The notes under the pieces: generated by a model | Seen by the model: the letters and a program-made list of their open reading frames with translations, nothing else | What the model was told of the DNA's origin: nothing | Databases searched by the model: none | Source: Taeniopygia guttata | Taxonomy: Eukaryota > Chordata > Aves > Passeriformes > Estrildidae | DNA: 64,000 nt | Direction: 5' to 3' | Assembly: GCF_048771995.1 (NCBI RefSeq) | Contig: NC_133043.1 | Coordinates: forward strand, 7,644,501 to 7,708,500 | Part shown: piece by piece, positions 24,973 to 34,844 of the stretch | Position numbering within the stretch: position 1 is the first letter of the stretch | Layout: every line of letters starts with the position of its first letter | Made by a program: the position numbers and the translations under genes

Positions 24973-25846
24973 CTCTTCCAGGTGTTTGCAATGAAACTTA
25001 AAAGGGAGTTGCCTTTTCCTTCTCTTGATTCTTTCTGGGGTTTGTGGTTTTTTGGGCATGATGTCCTTGGCAAGGAGGGCTTTCAGTTTTGGTGTCTCTG
25101 GGCTTTGCTGCCAAGACACTGAGGTCCCTTATGGAGTCAGATGTTTTATTCTTCCATGATGTTGGCAGCAACAACATTTGTAAACCAGATGCACTCTTAA
25201 AATACAGAAACCCCCTCCTGATACATTAAAGGAAATTTCAGCTTCTGGCCAAAATAGATCTTTCAGTGTTTGTGTAGCTCTTTTATTTTTTCAGTGTCAT
25301 TCTTCTGCTTCAATGCTATCCAGTATTTCTTAAATTGTAAAGAAAGCTCCTGATGATCAGGATTCACCCTCTGGCTGCAGAATCTTTACAAGAAAACATT
25401 TTTAACACTTTGTGTTTTTCTGTATATTGCATCTGCTGTGCTCTCCATGGCACCTTCACCGCATGGCTCCCTGTCTTTAGGCCAAGAGAATTTCTCTTTC
25501 CTAAGCGGTCTGAAATGGTCAGATTTCTTAGTTCTTTGTCTAGTTCGTGGGTGGCACTGGCAGAGCAGATGTTTTGCTATTCTCCAAGAAATATATTACT
25601 GTTCTTGCTAATTCAATATATGATTGTGTATGTGAAGGAGCTTTTTAATTAAAAACAACAAAAAAAACGTATATGGCTATCTGTATATGTTAAGAATTAC
25701 TGGAGTTGGAAGAGTGTGGAAATAATAGGAAAAGATTTTAGGTTTTGGGTTGTGGGCAGCTATGGCGCGGCGCTCACCTGTGCCAGCAGACCCGAGGTGA
25801 GCCGAGCATCCCCCGATGTCACAGCTGAGCCCGGTCTGGCTGTGCT

Positions 25847-25882
25847 GCTCTGAATGCTCTGAATGCTCTGAATGCTCTGAAT
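25847..25882. repeat. Short tandem repeat, 4 x 9 bp
   Basis: Four perfect copies of GCTCTGAAT in tandem. Being a multiple of three, it stays open as an SECSEC-like or EHSEHS-like peptide, with no sign of a gene. Confidence 0.9.
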
Positions 25883-26009
25883 GCCTGCTACAGGCCCAGG
25901 CAGCTCTGCAGAGTGGAGCCCGAGGACCTCTCGGTGCCACCCACCTGGTGCCACCCACCCGGGGCCACGGCAGCACTGGAAGCGCCTGCGGCACCGGGAA
26001 TTAACCCGT

Positions 26010-26676
26010 TGTCTTAGTTTGAAAAGACAGGAGTCTGTGAAGGAAGGCAAGAGCCTCCTGTGAAGTGGAAAAGGTAAACCCCCTCCCTCCAAATTACCAC
26101 AATGTTGAAATTAAAAGGCTCTCAGGCAAAGATACGGGAATGGGAATAACAGTTCTTCACTAGGAAAAAAAACGAAATAAAAATTTAGAAAAATGTAATT
26201 AATATAAACAAAATTAGTGATAGAGTTAGAAACCTGACACCCTGAGGAGTCAGGGTGTTGGTAATAGTCCTGTTAAATGGTGGCTGCTCCTCCTGGAGGG
26301 GCAGATGAAATGCTGCTGAAGCACTGATCTGTAGAAGGGTGGAGTTTTCTCTGAAGGTCTGGTGATGGAGTAGATGGGCCGGGTCTTCCTCTGGGGATCC
26401 AGCAGAGAAGCTGCTCCTCTAGGAATCCAGAAAAGGGCTGCTCTAGTGCCCCAAAAAGTGCTGATTTTATGCAGGTAGGGCTGCTTGGCTCCTCCCTCTG
26501 GGCGGAGCATCTCACAATGCGCTGATGTACCTTTACCAGTCATGCAGTGAGTCATTAATAGCCCATTAACAGAAGATCTCTCCCCAAGGGAGACATTGTT
26601 CTTGGGAGAGATAAGAAAACTGCCCAACCTCCAACAGATGGCAATAGAATCCATGCTTATCTTACACGCCAGGACA
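26010..26676 (+). mobile_element. Solo LTR of an endogenous retrovirus (fossil)
   Basis: The element begins TGTCTTAGTTTGAAAAGACA and ends GGACA, about 667 bp, with TG...CA termini. I recall this start from passerine ERV LTRs. The flanks (CCCGT and CCCAT) could be a decayed 5-bp target duplication. No internal viral region is attached, so it is a solo LTR. It is a degraded fossil of moderate age, within the songbird radiation by inference. Confidence 0.7.
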
Positions 26677-29349
26677 CCCATGGAGCTCCCTGCGGGTGCT
26701 GGGACTGTCACCCCCACGTCCTTGTGTCACCTCCGCCAACCCTTCACCGGAGCCCTCTGCCAGGAACACCCCGCGATTCGGGAGAGAGCCCGGCTGGAGC
26801 TTTCCTCAGGGAGGACGGACTCACGCCCATGTTCTGGAGGGCTCCAGGTGCCTTCCCTGCCCCAGGGACAAGGCTCACTCGGGTTTCTGTGCCAGCTCCC
26901 AGCCCACGGTGCCCGAGCCAGCCCCGCTCTCCAGAAGGATGCTCCATGGAGAGGAGATGATTCCTGTCCTGTGTATGCACCCTGTGTTTGTTTTTTACCA
27001 TCCGATGCGTTGGAAACGAGTCGCTTGTAAATGGAAACATGGTCCCGGTGCAGTCATGATTTCAGGGTTATTAAAATGGTATAAAACGTGATCAGCTGCT
27101 TTGCTTTCCATAAATGTGGTTGTTAGTAAAGGGGGTGTGTCTTGACCTACCTGTGGGGCTGCTGACTCCTGTGTGTGTCCCATCTGTCTGTCCTGAGTTA
27201 ATACTTCATGATTTTAAATGATCATTTTGTTCAAGGGATGGTCTTGATAATATTCACAGCTGTGGCAGATTCCTCTGTAATTTTTCTGTTGTTCCACCTG
27301 CTGGATCCTTTGACCACTTCTTAATTTATCTGAATTTATTCTTCCTTTATACTGAAAACATTCAGGCAGGCTGCAGACTTACGTGGCTGTTGGAAAAGAG
27401 CAAATCCTCTTTCCATTTTTGCAGTAGGCCTCCTTGTTTTGGTTGCAATATTCAGGCTTTACAATTACGTTTTACTCACAGGAATAACCCCACAAAAGCA
27501 GGAAAAGCTCACATTTTTTCATTATTTTATCCCATTTCAAGCAGGACACACCTTTTCTGTCACTTGTCTCTGTCCCTCCCATCTCTTCTCTACCTACAGG
27601 TGCCAGGGAACTTCTGATAAAGGCAGAGTGGGTGATTATTCCACAGGTAAAGAATGGCAGCTTCTGCCTGTGTGAAGTCTGGAAGTTGCCTAATTAGACC
27701 TTTAATCCCAGTGGGAGATTGAGCAGAAGCAGAAAATATCTGAAAGACAGAGGAGAGGACTGACATCAGCCCCCACAGCTCAGCAGCCCTCTGGTCTTTG
27801 CTGGGATAATCACAAATCCTGAAGGAAAAGATTGCAAATAGCTCTGATCACCCTGTGATGCCTTTATTGATGAGTATTTTCCAAAAAACTGCCAGGATTG
27901 TGTTTCCCAGCACACTTCCCCAGCTGCATGAGCCTGCAGCATCCAAGGGGGGATGCAGAGCTGGAGGGAATTGCACAGGGATTGGCTGATTTATGGGGGA
28001 GTCTCATTTCTGAAAGAACTAAAAATTACTCAAATTTAAAAAAAAAAAAAACCAAACAAAAACCCCAAGAAAACAAAACAACAACAAAACCCACAACAAA
28101 ACAAAATGATTTGTTTCCCTGTTGGCTGAGTCATGCATTTCTCCACAGCATCACTATGCAAACATGAGTTGATGCATTCTTAAAAGTGCTCTGCTGGTTT
28201 CATTGTCACCACAGAGGGACCAGCCGTGTGTCCTGCTGCTGTCCCGTGTGGCACCTGAGAGCAGAAATACCAAATCAGAGGATTTTAGCAAGTATTTTTC
28301 TTTTTTCTTCTTCTTCTTTTACATATTTGTCATGGAAATCTCGGAAAGTTCATGGTCTGCAAAACAAGAAATGGTTACCAGCACCTCAGCACGTCCCCGT
28401 GGGTTCCAAGGCGGCAGCATGAGGGACATCAGGGTTTCTACAGCACAGACAACGCTGGATTCCGCTGCCCTGGGATTAAGGCCAGAGCCAGAACGGGGAT
28501 GATCAGCTCTGCAGTGAAAAGTCTCCACTGCTTGGAGTGGAGATTCCTGTGGTTTTGGTGGTGCTGCCCAGCCCCAGGAGCCACTCTGCCCTCCCAGGCT
28601 CAGGGTGACACTGCCCTTCCACAGCTCGAGGCACAGCTTTGTGCCAGGGGAACAAACCCCACTTTTCCTCTCTTTTTCTGCAGCAGCCCTGTTCTGTGAA
28701 GGCACAACCGTGAGCTACAGGATCAGAGCTCTCCTGAGGGCTGCCTGAAGGATACCTGAAGGATGCAGGGCATGAGCACAGGTGTGTGCAGAGCACCTGG
28801 GGCTCCTCACTTGGAGCCTCTTGGTTTTGAAAAGCCTTTGTGTCAAGCAAAGCTCAGCATGCTGAGCTTTGAGCTGCCAGTTAAAAGGCAGAGGACTGTA
28901 AATTCTCTTTGCAAACACTTCGAGCCCTGCAGTGGGTGGTTCCCTGAGCTTCTGCAATCTGTTCTGTCCAGGGAAGAAATCTGCTGTGGCCCCACGCCTG
29001 AGGCACACTGGGCTGGTGGTCACAGGGCTCGGTGGTCACAGGGCCCGGTGGTCACTGGTGGTCACTGGAGGTCACCGCGAGGCCCGCCGGGGTCACCGAG
29101 TCCCGCCCGGCTGCAATTCCCGGAGTGCCCACAGGGTGGTGCCCGGGAGCCGCTCCCAGCCCCGGCCGGATTTTGGGAATTTCTGTATAAAATTCTTCTC
29201 TTAGCCACAATTCCGGGTGGATTCTGTGTCCCGGGGAGCTCCGTGTGCTGCATGGAGGCTGCTGGGGCCGCGCTGCTCGGGTTCCACGGCGAGCAGAGTG
29301 TGAGCCGAGGAGAGCAAGGCAAGCCCGGAGCACGAGATGTGCTCGGATC
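26677..29349. other. Intergenic stretch, no gene seen
   Basis: It is increasingly GC-rich to the right. It contains an A-rich CAAAA/ACAAC simple repeat at about 28037-28107 and a small GGTGGTCAC repeat at about 29010-29075. Open frames up to 219 codons (28763-29422) overlap each other on both strands and lack splice or family evidence. Confidence 0.55.
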
Positions 29350-29645
29350 CAGTCATGGAATCACCAGGGCTGGGAAAGAACCCCGAGGCCAGGAAATCCA
29401 GCCCTGCCAAGCCCACCTCTAACCCATGTCCAAGTGCCACGTCCATCCATCCTTTAAATCCCACCAACCATGGTGACTCCACCATTGCCCTGGACAAACC
29501 TTTTGGAGAAGAAATTTCCCCCAATATCCCATCTAAACCTGCCCTGGAGAAACTTGAGGCTGTTCCCTCTCATCCTTCACTTGTTACCCGGGAGAAGACG
29601 CCGATTGCCCCGGTTCCAGCCTCTCTGGAGCGTTTCTCAGGCTGA
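29350..29645 (-). mobile_element. CR1 LINE 3' fragment
   Basis: It begins TCATGGAATCACCAGGGCTGGGAAAG and continues with diverged CR1 3' sequence (ATCCCATCTAAACCTGCCCTG, GAGGCTGTTCCCTCTCATCC). The orientation is reverse complement of the element. It is quite diverged, so an older insertion. Confidence 0.75.
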
Positions 29646-29689
29646 AGCCGGGAGGTGCTGCCCGCCCGGGATGCAGCCCGAGGATGCTC

Positions 29690-29770
29690 CCGGTGCCCCC
29701 TCCAGCGCAGGGAACTCGGCGACCTTCCAGGTCCTTTCCAACCTAAACAACTCCGTGATTCCCCGAATCC
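29690..29770 (+). mobile_element. CR1 LINE 3' end, short fragment
   Basis: CCTTCCAGGTCCTTTCCAACCTAAACAACTCCGTGATTCC matches the extreme 3' end of CR1 in the sense direction, opposite to the fragment just upstream. It is a short, 5'-truncated copy, as is usual for CR1. Confidence 0.7.
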
Positions 29771-30121
29771 CAGCCCGGGAGAGCCCTAATGGGGCTCATG
29801 TGATGAGGTTTGCTCTCTCCAGAGCACTCAGCGTTTCCCCGGCGCTGCGCCTCGCTCGGCCAAATCTCCTAAAGACAAACACCTTTAATCACCCCCTCAA
29901 CGTGTAAGTGCCGCTTTGGGGTTTAAAATGTTTTCCTCTGCCCTCGGGTGTTCTCGGCGTGGGTGTTGGTGCCGAGGCTGCCCATCAATCAGGGGTTGAG
30001 CAAAGTGCAGCAGGCAGCGCTTCATTAGGAGAGCCCTAATTAGGGTGGCCGATGCTCCCTGCCCTGGCTGGAGCTGTTGCTGCTCCCGTTCTCCCCCGGT
30101 TGTTTGTGCCCTTCCATGGGA

Positions 30122-30595
30122 TGTGCTACACGGTGCTGAGAGGAACGAGGGATTTGCCTTCACAAACAAGCTGTGGGTCTGCTGGCACATAAAACCAGCA
30201 CTGAGAGAGGAAAGGAACGATGGGGAGGGTTCCGCTGAGTGATGAATGGAAAAAAAAATTATATATATATATTTGGCTTTACAGACAAGCTGTAGGTTTG
30301 CTGATAAATGGGATTGGATGTTGAAAGATGAAAGAAACAATGGGGGAACCCCCTAAATTCCATAAAAATTAACAATTAAAAGGAAGGGTTCTACATCAGA
30401 GGGAAATCTTTGGTATCAGGCATTTCAGAGAGTCAGTATCTCTCAAGTACCTCAGCCAATGGGGAAAAAGAGAAGGGAAATAAATGTGGCTGAGAAATTG
30501 GGATAAAAAGGAGGCTGCGTCCTCCAAAAATTGGAGAGACCCCAGGGGAATGCCCCATGGCCTCTCCCTTTATTCAAATAAAGTAAAAGGCAATG
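30122..30595 (+). mobile_element. ERV-type LTR (fossil)
   Basis: It starts near TGCTACACGGTGCTGAG. Inside is a direct repeat of a CTTTACAGACAAGCTGTAGG-type segment (about 30160 and 30282), then an A/T-rich U3-like part, CCAAT-like CAGCCAATGG, and a polyadenylation signal ATTCAAATAAAG near its right end. The layout fits an avian ERV LTR resembling passerine families I recall. No internal viral genes adjoin it. The right border is uncertain. Confidence 0.6.
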
Positions 30596-30790
30596 AAACC
30601 CCTCCAGCCCTGGGGATGGGATCGGGGGAGCAGCCACTGCTGCCAGGACAGCGCAGTGGCAATGGCACAGGGCTGACACCCGCTGAGCCTGGCACAGATC
30701 CTCTGGGACAGGCCCCAGGCACTGCTCTGGGGGCACTGTGATATTGGAGCTGCTCTCCAAGCCCCCTGCAGCCCAGCCTCACCCTACACC

Positions 30791-31432
30791 TCACACAGAG
30801 CCTTGGGGACTCCCGAGGCTCCTGTCCTGCCATGGCCAACCCCAGCCCCACACAGCCAGAGCTGCCTGACCCAAGGTCTGAGCAAGGTGACCACAACCCA
30901 GCAGAGCCACCCCTCCCACAGCATTTCTTGGGAGTGATGAAACCCCTTCTCCCAAACCCACAACGCCCAGAGAGGGGCTGTGCAGGTGGGAGCTGAAGGG
31001 CTGGGGATCCCTGCACCCCATTTCCCCTGCAGCTCTGTACCATCCCTGCATCATCCCTTTATCCCTACACCACCGTCCCTGGGCGCTGCCCCGAGCCCCT
31101 GCCCTGCCCGGCCGGGGGAAATGGGGCTGGGGGCGGCCCCGGGAGGGGCTGTACAAGGCTGGCAGGCATTGGGCGAGGGGCAATGGGTGCTTGAGGGCTC
31201 CTCCAATGGCTCCGCTCTTTGCTGGAGCTGCAGGGGCAGGAGGTGGGTCCGAGGAGAAGGTCCTCTCCACCTCCAGCATCTCCCGCGTGTCCCTCTGCAC
31301 CTCCAGCATCTCCTCCGTGTCCCTCTGCACCTCCAGCGTGTCCCTCTGCACCTCCAGCATCTCCCGCGTGTCCCTCTGCAGCTCCCTCGCCTTCATCAGC
31401 AGCTCCATCACCTCCTCCTGCAGCTCCGACAC
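30791..31432 (-). CDS. Unrecognised open frame with coiled-coil-like repeat
   Basis: A 213-codon minus-strand frame begins MSELQEEVMELLMKARELQR, continues with repeats of EMLEVQRDTR (about residues 18-58), and then becomes low-complexity Pro/Gly/Arg-rich sequence to a stop. The first 60 residues are rich in Glu, Arg and Leu with helical spacing and would form a coiled coil. They are written by a roughly 30-bp minisatellite (about 31267-31390), so repeat expansion in a multiple of three can explain the open frame. I do not recognise a family, splice sites or a promoter. It may be part of an exon of an unknown lineage-specific gene or pure chance. Confidence 0.2.
   Translation of the reverse strand: MSELQEEVMELLMKARELQRDTREMLEVQRDTLEVQRDTEEMLEVQRDTREMLEVERTFSSDPPPAPAAPAKSGAIGGALKHPLPLAQCLPALYSPSRGRPQPHFPRPGRAGARGSAQGRWCRDKGMMQGWYRAAGEMGCRDPQPFSSHLHSPSLGVVGLGEGVSSLPRNAVGGVALLGCGHLAQTLGQAALAVWGWGWPWQDRSLGSPQGSV
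31267..31390. repeat. Minisatellite, about 30-bp unit
   Basis: Units of CCTCCAGCATCTCCCGCGTG plus TCCCTCTGCA repeat about four times, one copy shortened to 21 bp. All unit lengths are multiples of three. Confidence 0.85.
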
Positions 31433-32953
31433 CTCCTGTGCATCTCCTGCACCTCCAATGTCTCTGTTGCTGCATCTGCTGCAGCATCTCCCTCAGGATC
31501 CCGTCTGCAGAGCAGTGGCTGCTGTACCCCGCAGGTTTTGGGCTGGGGCTGGCTGGGATTTGGGGTCCTGGAGCCCCGGGGGCTCCTGCTCTGCCCAGGG
31601 GAGGCAGAGGTGGGGCACAGGGGAGGAGCTCGGGGGGCTCTGCCAGCCTGAGCCTGGGGAGGCCCTGGGGGTCCCCAAGTGGAGCTGTTTCCAGGCTCCA
31701 TGGACCTCACAGGAGGGGCTGGCAGCCAGCCTTGCCCATCCCAGCCCCCTCTTTTCACGCTGCAGAGAGATTTCCCTTCTGTTTTTAGCACAGTGCTGTG
31801 AACCCAAGGGCCCGGTGCTCCCGATCCTGCATCACCCAAACCAAAACCTGCCCTGGGAGCTGTGGGACTGCTGCAGGGTGAGGTGAGAGCTGGGAGCACT
31901 GCATGGCTGTGGCACCCCTGGCTGGGTCTGAGTGTGGGCAGGGCTGGCAGGGACAGCCCTGGCAGGTGTGTCCTGGTGGGCACATCCCTGTGCCTGCATC
32001 CCTCACGGGTGGGGGGCACCACGTCGGGTCAGCTGCCCAAAGTGAGCTGCTCCCGTTCATTCCCTGCAGGCAGGAGCCCCTTTTCCCCAGGAAAGGCTCC
32101 ATCCTGAGCAGCTCTGCTGGGCAAGGGACAGCCACTGGGCAGAGTCATGGTGCCAGCACAAGGTACTCGGCTCTGAGACAGAGGTGAGGGCAACCTGAGC
32201 ACCACAGCAGGTCCTGGTGGCACCTGCCTGTCCCCTCTGCTGCCTGTCCCTGCGCTGGGTGTCCCAGCAGGTGATGCCCATGGGGAGGCCGGGCTCTCCC
32301 TGCTGGCACCTGCTCCTCTGGGAAGGGGCTGGAATGCCCAGGTGCCTCCCCAGCTGACCAGGGAGCCACCATCCTGTAGTGCTGGGCTTCTGAAAGACCC
32401 CAGACTGCCCATCAGGGTCAGGATCTGGGGGTGACTCTTTAATCCATCAAGCTTTGATATCTCTATTTCTGGTGTGTGTGTGTGTGGCTGCTGAGGTTAA
32501 GTGCTCATTACAGCCAGGCTGGGCTGTGTGAGGGGAGGGTAAATCAGTTCAGGGCACACTCAGAACAGCAAACACAGCTCTTCTGTGCCTCCCCCTGTGC
32601 CGTTTATTATCTCCTTTTAACATGTTTGTGTTTTTATTTCAGTGGATCAGCTGCCTTTTAATGGATGGGTGTTATTTTCTGCACTCAGAGGTGAGAAGGT
32701 GTTTTATTCTTGGTCTCTGCTGCCTGGTAAAAACTTCAGTGTGGGTAAATTATTAGAAAAATTATAACCCTGAATGTCCTGGCAGTGCCAGGGGAGGCTC
32801 TTCCAGTGCCAGGATACTCCACATGAGGCTGGAGCACAGAGGAGGGAAGGCAAAATGCAGTGATAAGAAGATAAAACACTGATAGCAAGCACTGCAGCAC
32901 CTGAAATACAGGAGAAAGAAACCGAGACATTTTCCAGCTCCACTTTGCAACAA

Positions 32954-32959
32954 TTTATT
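32954..32959 (-). terminator. Polyadenylation signal of the GTPase gene
   Basis: The + strand reads CAATTTATTG, giving AATAAA on the minus strand about 530 bp downstream of the GTPase stop codon. This is a reasonable 3' UTR length and makes the gene look like a normal transcription unit rather than a bare retrocopy. Confidence 0.6.
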
Positions 32960-33486
32960 GGGAATGCTTAAAAAAAACCAAACAACTCAAACAGAAAGAG
33001 AACAGAGAAAACCAAACTGATGCACAGACCAACCTATCACATGCTCTACAGCAGGTACAGACTCGGGACTGCTCGGACACTGGATGTGCTGTGGGTGCCA
33101 GAGCCGTGCCAGGAGGTTGGAGGTGCTTGGGATGAGGTGACACCAGAGCTGAGCGTCCTGGGACAGCAGCGCTGGCAGGGCTGGTGCCCACATCTGCCAG
33201 AGCCCTGGCGTTGGTCCCCCCTGCCTGTGCCTGCCAGCTCCCCCTCAGCGCCCTGGCTGACCCACGGCTGCTCCCCAGGTGAGCCTCCTGCTTTTTTGGG
33301 AATTCCCCACACCCATCCGGCATCCCACCTTCTCGCCAACCCTCCGCTCCTGTGGGCTGGGTGGGGAAGAGGAGGGGAGGGGTGGGAGGCAGCAGGGGAG
33401 GTTTTGGCCGAGGCAGTGCCTCTCCCACCCAGCCCACCTGAGTTTCCAGCCGGTGCCGGTGCCTTCCCCGGGCCCCGGGCGGCCGC
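32960..33486 (-). other. Probable 3' UTR of the Ras-like gene
   Basis: Sequence between the GTPase stop codon and the AATAAA. It is GC-rich near the stop and AT-rich toward the signal. Open frames on either strand here are treated as chance. Confidence 0.5.
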
Positions 33487-34113
33487 TCAGCACACGGAGC
33501 AGCTGTTGGTCTTGTTCATGGGCGGCCTGAGCGCCTGCTCCTTGGGCAGCGTCTCCCTCCTCTTGCAGAGTGCGGGGCTGAGCCTGCTGGGCAGGTTGGC
33601 CTGCTGCAGCAGCTCCCTGAACACCTCCAGGACGTTCTCGTTGTCCTTGGCCGACGTCTCCACGAAGCGGCTGTTCCAGTCCAGCTCCACCAGCGACAGC
33701 GCGTCCTCCGCCGGCACCTGCCGCTCGCCGCCGCTCTCCGCCTTGTTGCCCACCACCACGATGGGAGGGAACTTGTCCTCCTTCACCTCCAGGATCTCCT
33801 CCCGCAGGCTCTTGACGCTCTCGAAGGACTCGGCGTCATCCACGGCGTAGACCAGGGCGAAGGCGTCGCTGTTCTGGATGGAGAGCTTCCTCATGGCCGG
33901 GAAGGAGTAGCTGCCGCTGGTGTCCAGGATCTCCACCTTGACCGTGGCCCCGCACACCTCGTACTCCTTGCTGTGCAGCTCCTCCACCGTGCGCCGGTGC
34001 TTGGGCTCGAAGGTGTCCATCAGGAAGCGGCGGATGAGTGAGGTCTTGCCCACGCCGGCGGCTCCCAGGAAAACCAACCGGACGTGGTTCTTCTCCTTCC
34101 CCACCAGGGACAT
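33487..34113 (-). CDS. Ras-like small GTPase, Ras-dva family candidate
   Basis: A complete 208-codon, intronless, GC-rich frame on the minus strand. The start is the ATG at 34113-34111 (context GCCAGCCATGT). An upstream in-frame GTG is not used as start here. Visible Ras motifs are the P-loop GAAGVGKTS (G1), a switch I region with RRTVEE (Thr of G2), DTSG (G3), NKAE in place of NKxD (G4) and ETSAK (G5). The C-terminus CSVC is a CaaX box, predicting prenylation and membrane attachment. DTSG and PAMRKLSI resemble the RASD/DIRAS branch. The motif run EELHSKEY, the end PMNKTNSCSV and overall wording match what I recall of Ras-dva, a GTPase of anterior ectoderm patterning studied in Xenopus and absent from placental mammals. 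Family assignment rests on memory. That it is a Ras GTPase is certain. Confidence 0.85.
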   Translation of the reverse strand: MSLVGKEKNHVRLVFLGAAGVGKTSLIRRFLMDTFEPKHRRTVEELHSKEYEVCGATVKVEILDTSGSYSFPAMRKLSIQNSDAFALVYAVDDAESFESVKSLREEILEVKEDKFPPIVVVGNKAESGGERQVPAEDALSLVELDWNSRFVETSAKDNENVLEVFRELLQQANLPSRLSPALCKRRETLPKEQALRPPMNKTNSCSVC

Positions 34114-34313
34114 GGCTGGCACGGAGGGGACAGGATGCTCCGCAGCTGGTGCTCACCCCGCAGGTGTCCCTGGGTGACTGCAGCCCCGGTGTGTGTCCGT
34201 CTGTCTGTCCTCCCTGCACTGACTCAGCGCAGCCGGGGAATGTTGGTGCCACCGCTCCGCAAACTTCTCCCGCCTGCTTTGCCGCGGACTCTACAACCCC
34301 CGAGCCCGGCTCA

Positions 34314-34322
34314 TTTTTTTAT
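34314..34322 (-). promoter_or_regulatory. Possible TATA-like element of the GTPase gene
   Basis: The minus strand reads CAGCATAAAAAAATGAG about 200 bp before the start codon, with an ATTGG (reverse CCAAT) about 100 bp further upstream near 34425. Position and order fit a core promoter. No transcript evidence is visible. Confidence 0.25.
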
Positions 34323-34725
34323 GCTGGTTCCTCTCTGCCATGTGGCACCAAGCTGTCCAATCTCTGTGGGTTGTGGGTGCTGGAGGAGGGAGGGCAGGGA
34401 GGGAGGAGAGCGGGGTGCTCCGGGCCAATCCGCAGAGTTCAGTCCTGGAAAGCCACTCCAGCCCTGCAGCGCTGCATCGCTGCCGGGAGCGCGGGGAGCC
34501 GGCAGCACCGCGGCTGTCCAGCACCGCCAGCTCCCCACAGAGCCAGGAGCTGCTTGGCCTGGCCTCGCTGGCAGGGGGACACTCCGTGGCCATCCCCACC
34601 CTTGGCGTGGCTCGTGGCCAGGCGCTGGACAGCGGCACCTGCGGCGTTTCCTGCGCCTGCCCAGGGCTGGGCACTCCTTTGCAGACAGAGTCGCTGCGAA
34701 CGTGCCCAAGCCTCCAGTGAAGCGA

Positions 34726-34844
34726 TGAAATATTTGGCTGGAGGGGGAAAATAAGCTCTCCCATCTGTCATAACCTCCTCATTCAGCTGTCAGTTACCAG
34801 TGATTTTTGTGAAATATTTAACCACAGGGGGAAATAAAATCTCC
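34726..34844. repeat. Pair of related 35-bp boxes upstream of the GTPase gene
   Basis: TGAAATATTT followed by a GGGGGAAA-ATAA-CTCC block occurs at 34726-34761 and again at 34810-34844, about 84 bp apart, with E-box-like CATCTG and CAGCTG between. This AT-rich island stands out in GC-rich flanks 600-730 bp upstream of the GTPase start. It could be a regulatory element or a small local duplication. Confidence 0.45.

Larger units (their letters stand above)
23916..26009. other. Intergenic stretch after TNRC6C
   Basis: No gene is seen. The stretch holds a 42-base T run (24931-24972), four copies of a 9-bp unit (25847-25882), and AT-rich sequence that could belong to a longer TNRC6C 3' UTR isoform. 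The rest is unassigned. Confidence 0.6.
30596..32935. other. GC-rich intergenic stretch left of the GTPase gene
   Basis: No recognised gene. It holds a roughly 30-bp tandem repeat that, read on the minus strand, encodes a coiled-coil-like segment (separate entry), and otherwise CT/GA-rich unique-looking sequence with overlapping open frames on both strands. Confidence 0.5.

Noticed and set aside
24682-25119. Lys-rich frame on the minus strand
   Set aside because: The Lys run is the 42-base homopolymer, with no gene evidence around it.
28763-29422. 219-codon + strand frame
   Set aside because: It runs into a CR1 fragment, overlaps other open frames on both strands, and has no family resemblance or splice context.
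30980-32022. Several 190-230-codon frames on both strands around the 30-bp repeat
   Set aside because: All but the minus-strand coiled-coil frame are low-complexity shadows of the same repeat and GC-rich flanks.
33020-33850. 276-codon + strand frame
   Set aside because: It is antisense to the 3' UTR and coding region of the Ras-like gene and is explained by GC-rich codon bias.
34114-34122. Upstream start for the GTPase three codons earlier
   Set aside because: The codon there is GTG. The first ATG in good context is at 34113-34111.
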